Shown here: piece after piece, positions 58,249-64,000 of the stretch | Numbering within the stretch: the first letter of the stretch is position 1 | Layout: every line of letters begins with the position of its first letter | Source of the DNA: Erwinia sp. E_sp_B01_1 | GTDB taxonomy: Bacteria > Pseudomonadota > Gammaproteobacteria > Enterobacterales > Enterobacteriaceae | DNA: 64,000 nucleotides | NCBI RefSeq assembly: GCF_036865545.1 | Contig: NZ_CP142208.1 | Location: 62,001 to 126,000, forward strand | Reading direction: 5' to 3' | Position numbers and translations under genes: made by a program | Notes under the pieces: generated by a model | Databases searched by the model: none | The model's input: only the letters and a program-made list of their open reading frames with translations | What the model was told of the DNA's origin: nothing

Positions 58249-59242
58249 AGAAAATTCTGCTCTGCTGATGCAGGCGATAGATTTGAAAAAGCACTACCCG
58301 GTGAAGAAAGGCCTGTTTGGTCAGGAACGCCTGGTGAAGGCGCTGGACGGCGTCTCCTTTAATCTGGAACGCGGTAAAACGCTGGCAGTAGTGGGGGAAT
58401 CTGGCTGCGGTAAATCGACGCTTGGACGCCTGCTGACCATGATCGAAACGCCGACCGAGGGCCAGCTGTTTTATCAGGGACAGGATCTGTTAAAGCACGA
58501 TCCTGCAGCCCAGAAGCTGCGTCGCCAGAAAATCCAGATCGTGTTTCAGAACCCCTATGGTTCTCTGAACCCGCGCAAAAAGGTCAGCCAGATCCTGGAA
58601 GAGCCGCTGCTGATTAACACCAGCCTGAGCAAGGCGGAGCGCCGCGAAAAAACGCTGGCGATGATGGCAAAGGTCGGCCTGAAAACCGAACATTACGATC
58701 GCTATCCGCATATGTTCTCCGGCGGCCAGCGTCAGCGTATTGCTATTGCCCGTGGTCTGATGCTGGATCCGGACGTGCTGATTGCTGATGAACCTGTTTC
58801 CGCACTCGACGTTTCCGTACGCGCGCAGGTGCTGAACCTGATGATGGATTTGCAGCAGGAGCTGGGGCTGTCCTACGTCTTTATCTCTCACGACCTGTCG
58901 GTGGTTGAACACATCGCTGATGAGGTGATGGTGATGTACCTGGGACGGTGTGTAGAGCGGGGCACTAAGGAAGCGATTTTTGCTAACCCACGTCATCCTT
59001 ATACTCAGGCTTTGCTGTCCGCCACGCCGCGTCTGAACCCGGACGATCGCCGCGAGCGCATTAAACTGACCGGCGAACTGCCAAGCCCGCTGAACCCGCC
59101 GCCAGGATGCGCGTTCAATGCGCGCTGCCGTCGCCGTTTTGGCCCTTGTACGCAAATTCAGCCTCAGCTAAAGCAGTACGGTGACCAGCAGATCGCCTGC
59201 TTTGCAGTGGATCAGGATGAAGGTCAGCCTGTCGGCAAGTGA
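58238..59242 (+). CDS. dppF: Dipeptide ABC ATPase DppF
   Basis: A 334-residue ATPase, equal to E. coli DppF. Walker [12 protein letters not shown], signature [15 protein letters not shown], Walker [15 protein letters not shown] and a C-terminal Cys segment ([19 protein letters not shown]). ATG 58238 overlaps the end of dppD, preferred to an upstream in-frame start at 58136. Last gene of the operon. Confidence 0.97.
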   Translation: MKPEENSALLMQAIDLKKHYPVKKGLFGQERLVKALDGVSFNLERGKTLAVVGESGCGKSTLGRLLTMIETPTEGQLFYQGQDLLKHDPAAQKLRRQKIQIVFQNPYGSLNPRKKVSQILEEPLLINTSLSKAERREKTLAMMAKVGLKTEHYDRYPHMFSGGQRQRIAIARGLMLDPDVLIADEPVSALDVSVRAQVLNLMMDLQQELGLSYVFISHDLSVVEHIADEVMVMYLGRCVERGTKEAIFANPRHPYTQALLSATPRLNPDDRRERIKLTGELPSPLNPPPGCAFNARCRRRFGPCTQIQPQLKQYGDQQIACFAVDQDEGQPVGK

Positions 59243-59256
59243 CAACAATAACGTTC

Positions 59257-59285
59257 AAAGGCGAATCTCAGATTCGCCTTTTTTT
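59257..59285 (+). terminator. Rho-independent terminator of dppABCDF
   Basis: An 11-bp stem AAAGGCGAATC / GATTCGCCTTT with a three-base loop and further T, 14 bp after dppF. Confidence 0.92.
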
Positions 59286-59751
59286 GGCTGAAACAGAGGC
59301 TTATTTATTAGGAAAACAGGTGTATTGTGAACTGGATCACAGCATTGTACTTATGCGCCCCGTTCACCTCACGCTTGAGTGAAAAACAGGCCCACCGGAT
59401 AAAATAGGGGGGCAGGGCCAGTGAAAAGTGACTTATGTCAAATTTATGCCGCCATCAGGAGATTATTTGATAACTACAACTAAAGTATTGCTGACCTATC
59501 TGTGAAAACGTATTTTTCGTAACCAGCCATTTTCTTTTCATTTACGGATTATTTAATTAACCTGGCGAAATTATTTAATTAAGGCAAATAATAACAAAGT
59601 TGACTGATAGTCTGCGTAGCCATTTATTTTATTTATCCTGAAGAGTTAATTATTCACTAACCGTTATAAACAGGCTTAAGAATAATCTCAGGGAAATAAA
59701 AATAGTGTGTTATATTGCCGCAAAATTCCTCTACTCTCCGCGATCATTCCC
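59286..59751. promoter_or_regulatory. Upstream region of the cellulose operon
   Basis: About 465 bp without a supported gene; in E. coli yhjV follows dppF, but it is absent here. The 3' half is very AT-rich and contains a 13-bp direct repeat ATTATTTAATTAA at 59548-59560 and 59570-59582, spaced 22 bp start to start. The bcs promoter should lie here. Confidence 0.5.
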
Positions 59752-60543
59752 ATGAAAAGTTATGATGACCTGCAGCGTTTTAAAGAAAAAACGCAAACAA
59801 ACCATATCGAATTCAAGGACATGTCTGAACAGACGAAGAATTCAGACAATACCAACTGGGCGATCATTAAACAGTTGATGACGGATGACGCGGAGCCGAC
59901 ATTAGGCAACGGGCAGCGTATTGATGTGGCTGCTCCGCAGCCCGTTGGCGAAGATGTTTTCAAGGCAGTACACGTACAGCCTGAGGCAGTCTTGCAGACC
60001 CAGCCGCATTCATTGCGGCCCGTGGCTCAGCAGCACAGCGTGGCAGCGTTTGTCGCCAGGCCGGTGGGTGCTCAGGTGGGCGGTTCGCTGCTGGACAGCA
60101 TTTCCGCTTCGCTGAAACCCGCCGCTGAACCTGCTCCTGCCGCCGCTGAAACTCTGCTGGCTGCCGCGCAGCCGGATGCTTTTGCCGCGGCCGCACAGCC
60201 CGCTCAGGCACCGAACCCGCTTGCCGCGGCTCAGGTGCAGAGCCCGCAGCTGACCGCGCAGCCGGATGCTTTTGCCGCGGCCGCAGAGCCCGCTCAGGCA
60301 CCGAACCCGCTTGCCGCGGCTCAGGTGCAAAGCTCGCCGCTGACCGCGCAGCCGGGCGCCGTTTCGCAGCCCGCATCTTTACTCTCGTCGCTGCCAGCCG
60401 CGCCGCCGGCCCGCACCCCTGTGCAGGCTGAGCTGCCGCGCTTTAAACAGCTGTTCAGCACGGCGCCGGAGCCGTCCATCGTTGCCCAGTCCAAAGATAC
60501 TTTGCTGCAACCTCTGCTGGAGAGAATTGCCTCATGCCGTTAG
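59752..60543 (+). CDS. bcsO: Cellulose biosynthesis protein BcsO
   Basis: A 263-residue Ala/Pro/Gln-rich protein. The N-terminus MKSYDDLQRFKEKTQTNHIE, then SSDNTNWAIIKQLM-like SDNTNWAIIKQLM, matches the BcsO family found at the head of some enterobacterial bcs operons; the role is poorly defined. The middle holds two 30-residue repeats (see 60164-60343). ATG 59752 begins the conserved part; the frame is open 15 codons further without a ribosome site. Overlaps bcsQ by 10 bp. Confidence 0.87.
   Translation: MKSYDDLQRFKEKTQTNHIEFKDMSEQTKNSDNTNWAIIKQLMTDDAEPTLGNGQRIDVAAPQPVGEDVFKAVHVQPEAVLQTQPHSLRPVAQQHSVAAFVARPVGAQVGGSLLDSISASLKPAAEPAPAAAETLLAAAQPDAFAAAAQPAQAPNPLAAAQVQSPQLTAQPDAFAAAAEPAQAPNPLAAAQVQSSPLTAQPGAVSQPASLLSSLPAAPPARTPVQAELPRFKQLFSTAPEPSIVAQSKDTLLQPLLERIASCR
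60164..60343 (+). repeat. Two 90-bp tandem repeats within bcsO
   Basis: Copies at 60164-60253 and 60254-60343 differ at only a few bases; a third copy begins and stops after about 12 bp. Each encodes 30 residues around QPDAFAAAA and APNPLAAAQVQS. In-frame, so copy number changes would only lengthen the disordered linker. Confidence 0.9.
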
Positions 60544-61331
60544 TTTGTATTTGTTCTCCCAAAGGTGGCGTAGGTAAAACCACCGTAGCTGCCAATCTGG
60601 CTTACACCCTCGCCCGCGGCGGCAGCAAAGTGCTGGCGATTGATTTCGACGTGCAAAACGCCCTGCGTCTGCACTTCGGTGTGCCGCTTTCTGATGGCCG
60701 TGGCTATGTGGCAAAGTCCTCAGAATCACCGGACTGGAGTCAGTCTATCCTGACCACCGGCGGCAATATCTTCGTGATGCCTTACGGAGAGGTTACCGAA
60801 GAGCAGCGCGTTGAATTTGAAGATAATTTAATCCGTGACCCGAACTTCCTTGCCCGCGGTCTGCACACCGTTCTGAACTATCCGGGCCTGGTGATTGTGG
60901 CGGATTTCCCGCCAGGTCCGGGCCCGGCATTAAAGGCAATGGCTGCGCTTGCCGATTTACACCTTGTAGTGATGCTGGCGGATACCGCTTCGCTGTCACT
61001 GCTGCCGCAAATCGAAAACGAAAAGATGACTGGCGCCGCGCTGAATCAGCGTGCAGGACACTACTTTGTCCTGAACCAGAGCGACAGCCGTCGCAATATC
61101 AGTCGTGACGTAACGGCCTTTATGCAACAGCGACTGGGAGACCGGTTGCTGGGTGTGGTGAATCGCGATGAGAGCGTGGCGGAAGCCAATGCCTCGCAGC
61201 AATCCATCTTTGATTTCAGCCCTGTATCGGCTGCGGCCTTTGACATAGAGATTGTAGGCAAACGCGTTGCTGCCCTGCTCGATATCAAGGTCGGTGACGG
61301 CGAGATGCAGGCACCGCTGAGATCGCGTTAG
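60534..61331 (+). CDS. bcsQ: Cellulose biosynthesis ParA-like ATPase BcsQ
   Basis: A 265-residue MinD/ParA-family ATPase. The deviant Walker A is CSPKGGVGKTTVAANLAYTL, followed by VLAIDFDVQNALRLHFGV and VIVADFPPGPGPAL. In E. coli BcsQ (250 residues) localises the synthase at the pole and is needed for cellulose output; defects in it silence cellulose in some strains. Here it looks intact. It overlaps bcsO and precedes bcsA by 91 bp. Confidence 0.95.
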   Translation: MPLVCICSPKGGVGKTTVAANLAYTLARGGSKVLAIDFDVQNALRLHFGVPLSDGRGYVAKSSESPDWSQSILTTGGNIFVMPYGEVTEEQRVEFEDNLIRDPNFLARGLHTVLNYPGLVIVADFPPGPGPALKAMAALADLHLVVMLADTASLSLLPQIENEKMTGAALNQRAGHYFVLNQSDSRRNISRDVTAFMQQRLGDRLLGVVNRDESVAEANASQQSIFDFSPVSAAAFDIEIVGKRVAALLDIKVGDGEMQAPLRSR

Positions 61332-61422
61332 TCGGCGGCTAAGCCGTCGGGTATGGATGCCTGAATCACCGTAGCGCGCCCGTGCTGCGGTAAAAATAAT
61401 AGTCTCGCTTTCAGGATGACTT

Positions 61423-63417
61423 ATGAAAAAAGTCCTGTATTACCTGCTGCTGCTGGTATTATTCCCGCTCGCCGCAGTGATTATCATCACCCCTATGGAC
61501 AGCCAGAAACAGTATATTTTTGGTCTGATTTCCATCGCCATTCTTTTTATCCTGGGCATCAATAAAAGCCGCAAGATTTCTATGGTGATGGTGTTCCTTT
61601 CGGCATTAATGTCGACTCGTTATATTTTCTGGCGCGCCACGGAAACGCTCTCTTTTAATTCCGAAGTGGAAGCAATCCTGGGGATCGGGCTATTTATTGC
61701 CGAGATTTATGTCTGGGCGATCCTGATCCTCGGCTACCTGCAAACATCATGGCCGCTTAAGAGAACCATCGAGCCGATGCCCGATGACATCAACTTATGG
61801 CCGACCGTTGATATCTACGTGCCGAGCTATAACGAAAGCCTTGATGTGGTCCGTGATACGGTGCTTGCCGCACAGTGTATCGACTACCCGCGCGACAAAA
61901 TCAAAATCTATCTGCTGGATGACGGCAAGCGCAGCGAGTTTGCGGTGTTTGCCGCCGATGCAGGCGTGGGCTACATCACCCGCGACGACAACCGCCACGC
62001 TAAAGCCGGTAACCTGAACCACGCGATGCGCATCACCAAAGGCGAGCTGATTACCGTCTTTGACTGTGACCACGTAGCCACCCGTGCCTTCCTGCAGGCT
62101 ACCGTCGCGCCGTTCCTGAAAGATCCCAAACTGGCCCTGTTACAGACGCCGCACTATTTCTATTCGCCGGATCCGTTTGAACGTAACCTCAAGGCCGCGC
62201 GCGACATCCCTAACGAAGGCGCGCTGTTCTACGGCCCTGTTCAGCAGGGTAACGATAACTGGAATGCCACCTTCTTCTGCGGCTCCTGTGCGGTAATTCG
62301 CCGATCGGCGCTGGAAGAAATTGGTGGCTTCGCCACAGAAACCGTGACCGAAGATGCCCACACCGCGCTGAAAATGCAGCGTCTGGGCTGGAAATCTGCC
62401 TTCCTGGCCCTGCCGCTGGCGGCGGGTCTGGCTACAGAGCGTCTGGGTCTGCATATCGTTCAGCGTACCCGCTGGGCGCGTGGCATGACGCAGATTTTCC
62501 GCGTGGATAATCCCCTGCTGGGTCGCGGCCTGAAGTGGCAGCAACGCCTGTGCTATCTCAACGCCATGCTGCACTTCCAGTTTGGCCTGCCGCGCGTGAT
62601 CTTCCTGACGGCGCCGCTGGCTTATTTGCTGTTTAACCTGAACATCATTCACTCGTCAGCCAGCCTGATTTTCGCCTATGTGCTGCCGCACCTGGTGATG
62701 TCGCTGTATGTGAACTCCCGTATGAATGGGCGCTTCCGCGCCACCTTCTGGGGTGAAATTTACGAAACGGTGATGGCGTTCCACCTGGTTATCCCGACGT
62801 TCCTCACCATGATTTCGCCTAAACACGGCAAGTTTAACGTGACGGATAAGGGCGGCCTGCTGGATGTCGGCTTCTTCGATTTCAACATCGTGCGTCCTCA
62901 TGTGATTTGTGCGGCACTGCTGCTGATTGGTGTGGTCAGCGGCATCGTGCGTGCTGTGGCGCATGACTATTTTGGTGTGGACCCTTACGTTATCGCGCTG
63001 AACGTTGGCTGGGCGCTGTTCAGTCTGATCATCCTGATGGCGGCCATTGCCGTGGCGCGGGAAACCAAACAGACCCGCAAAACTATCCGCATCGAAGTGG
63101 ACATTCCGGTAGTGCTGCATTACGCCAGCGGCATCTCTTCACGTACCACCACTGTCGATCTGTCGATGGGTGGAGCGCGGGTAAATGCACCCGATGATCG
63201 GCATGAAACGGACCAGATCGAAGCGATCGACCTGATGCTGCAATCCGGTGCTATCACCATTCCTGTTGGCACCATCGGTGCTGAAGAGGGGGTGATCCGT
63301 CTGAAGTTCGACGAGATCCCCCTGTCACGCCGCCGCGAGCTGGTGCGTGTGGTGTTATCCCGTGCTGATGCCTGGATTAAACCAGAAGGGGGAAAGACCG
63401 ACCTTTCCGCTCCCTGA
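61423..63417 (+). CDS. bcsA: Cellulose synthase catalytic subunit BcsA (C-terminus probably frameshifted)
   Basis: Inner-membrane GT2 synthase that polymerises UDP-glucose and threads the chain across the membrane. Motifs: LLDDGKR, VFDCDHV, TVTEDAHT and the QRTRWARG gate; then a C-terminal PilZ domain with RKTIR and DLSMGGARV that binds c-di-GMP. The frame as read has 664 residues and ends GGKTDLSAP. In the next frame the sequence continues sensibly (DRPFRSLITIIRTVFELFWL, then TWKDRR) to a TGA at 63516-63518 that overlaps the bcsB ATG. One extra G in the G5 run (63388-63392) would join them into 698 residues. It is shorter than E. coli BcsA (872) because it lacks the long N-terminal extension. 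Confidence 0.95.
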   Translation: MKKVLYYLLLLVLFPLAAVIIITPMDSQKQYIFGLISIAILFILGINKSRKISMVMVFLSALMSTRYIFWRATETLSFNSEVEAILGIGLFIAEIYVWAILILGYLQTSWPLKRTIEPMPDDINLWPTVDIYVPSYNESLDVVRDTVLAAQCIDYPRDKIKIYLLDDGKRSEFAVFAADAGVGYITRDDNRHAKAGNLNHAMRITKGELITVFDCDHVATRAFLQATVAPFLKDPKLALLQTPHYFYSPDPFERNLKAARDIPNEGALFYGPVQQGNDNWNATFFCGSCAVIRRSALEEIGGFATETVTEDAHTALKMQRLGWKSAFLALPLAAGLATERLGLHIVQRTRWARGMTQIFRVDNPLLGRGLKWQQRLCYLNAMLHFQFGLPRVIFLTAPLAYLLFNLNIIHSSASLIFAYVLPHLVMSLYVNSRMNGRFRATFWGEIYETVMAFHLVIPTFLTMISPKHGKFNVTDKGGLLDVGFFDFNIVRPHVICAALLLIGVVSGIVRAVAHDYFGVDPYVIALNVGWALFSLIILMAAIAVARETKQTRKTIRIEVDIPVVLHYASGISSRTTTVDLSMGGARVNAPDDRHETDQIEAIDLMLQSGAITIPVGTIGAEEGVIRLKFDEIPLSRRRELVRVVLSRADAWIKPEGGKTDLSAP

Positions 63418-63514
63418 TAACCATTATCCGTACCGTATTTGAATTGTTCTGGCTGACCTGGAAAGACCGTCGTGCAAAACGTCAGACCCTGAAGGCTGAA
63501 GAGGATGGCGTGGC

Positions 63515-64000
63515 ATGAAGCGACTGATTTTCCCGGCGATCTGTTTTACCAGCGTTCTGACTTTGAGCAGCGTCTGGGCCGCACCGGAAAGCGTGACTCA
63601 GGACAGCTCTGCGCTGTCGCAGATCCCGCCTCCGGCCGGTCTCTCTTCTGCGGCTCAAACCGGGAGCGAGAGCTATGCTACCCAGATGAATCAGGCAACC
63701 AGTGATTCTTCGGCTGAGCAACCTTCAGCAGCGGATACCACTCAGGAACAGCCCGACCCGGCTATGAGCCTGCCAGCAGGTTTGCCGCCGTTGCCTGCGC
63801 CGGTCACTGAAGCTCCGGCTGGGGTTCCCCATGTGATGCTGAACCAGCCGCTCTCCACCACTATTTCGGTCGGCGAGATGGGCCAGACCAGCGGCATCCT
63901 GTTAACCGGCGGTCAGCTCCAGTCAGGGATTGTCTTTACGCTCCCCGGCGATGAAGTGATCACCAACGCCCGCCTGAACCTGTCACTGAAAGTGTCACAG
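63515..64000 (+). CDS. bcsB: Cellulose synthase periplasmic subunit BcsB, N-terminal part
   Basis: The first 162 residues of BcsB, cut by the window end. ATG 63515 forms an ATGA overlap with the expected true end of bcsA and has GAGG 9 bases upstream. Signal peptide MKRLIFPAICFTSVLTLSSV, then WA-APESV. A long Ser/Gln/Pro-rich linker follows, then the start of the carbohydrate-binding domain (VMLNQPLSTTISVGEMGQTS, GILLTGGQLQSGIVFTLPGD). BcsB guides the cellulose chain through the periplasm and is tethered to BcsA. Confidence 0.92.
   Translation, partial: MKRLIFPAICFTSVLTLSSVWAAPESVTQDSSALSQIPPPAGLSSAAQTGSESYATQMNQATSDSSAEQPSAADTTQEQPDPAMSLPAGLPPLPAPVTEAPAGVPHVMLNQPLSTTISVGEMGQTSGILLTGGQLQSGIVFTLPGDEVITNARLNLSLKVSQ

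Overview
The window looks like chromosome of an enterobacterium near Erwinia or Pantoea (Erwiniaceae). The core genes read as close relatives of Escherichia coli genes: glyQ/glyS, wecH, the maltose regulon, eptB, dppABCDF and bcs. The cellulose operon starts with bcsO, the maltose genes form one block, and proK is absent between eptB and dppA, all unlike E. coli. The genus call is inference. No rRNA, tRNA, CRISPR array, insertion sequence or prophage was recognised.

Layout. 1-3.7 kb: end of a zinc alcohol dehydrogenase and glycyl-tRNA synthetase (glyQ, glyS). 3.9-18.7 kb: an accessory stretch between glyQ and wecH, which are near neighbours in E. coli. It has two parts. The first is an AT-rich set: LysR regulator, EamA exporter with a frameshift, an ANL adenylating enzyme and an Orn/Lys/Arg-decarboxylase-type PLP enzyme. 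The second is a GC-rich catabolic operon behind a textbook CRP site: RidA, D-2-hydroxyacid dehydrogenase, two binding proteins, a permease-ATPase fusion, an FMN oxidase-like protein lacking the active-site histidine, an allantoinase-like hydrolase, a GntR regulator and an enolase-superfamily enzyme. 18.9-35.3 kb: wecH and the whole maltose/maltodextrin system (malT, malPQ, malEFG, malK-lamB-malM) with MalT-box-like sites. 35.3-37.7 kb: a HigBA-type toxin-antitoxin pair and a GlxA-like regulator with an isochorismatase-type hydrolase. 37.7-43.8 kb: an AT-rich fimbrial locus of the Afa/Agg (FGL chaperone) type, with the chaperone and usher in one uninterrupted frame, preceded by a ribbon-helix-helix-like regulator. 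44-51 kb: small periplasmic proteins, a heptanucleotide repeat, a purine/cytidine-type deaminase, a Mesh1-like HD hydrolase, ohrR/ohr and a cytochrome b-molybdoenzyme operon. 51-59.3 kb: eptB and the dipeptide permease dppABCDF. 59.3-64 kb: the cellulose synthase operon bcsO-bcsQ-bcsA-bcsB, cut by the window end.

How the genes work together. MalT activates uptake (LamB, MalE, MalFGK) and breakdown (MalP, MalQ) of maltodextrins. DppA feeds peptides to DppBCDF. BcsQ, BcsA and BcsB form the core of c-di-GMP-controlled cellulose export. The accessory operon probably imports and degrades an unidentified cyclic amide or ureide-like compound.

A cross-cutting observation: three genes (the EamA exporter, malF, bcsA) each have one base too few in a homopolymer, judged by where the expected protein frame continues. 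This could be consensus error, real decay or slippage, and the raw reads should decide. The most novel-looking parts are the ANL/decarboxylase set, the catabolic operon with its His-less FMN protein and detached signal peptide, and the chaperone-usher fusion.
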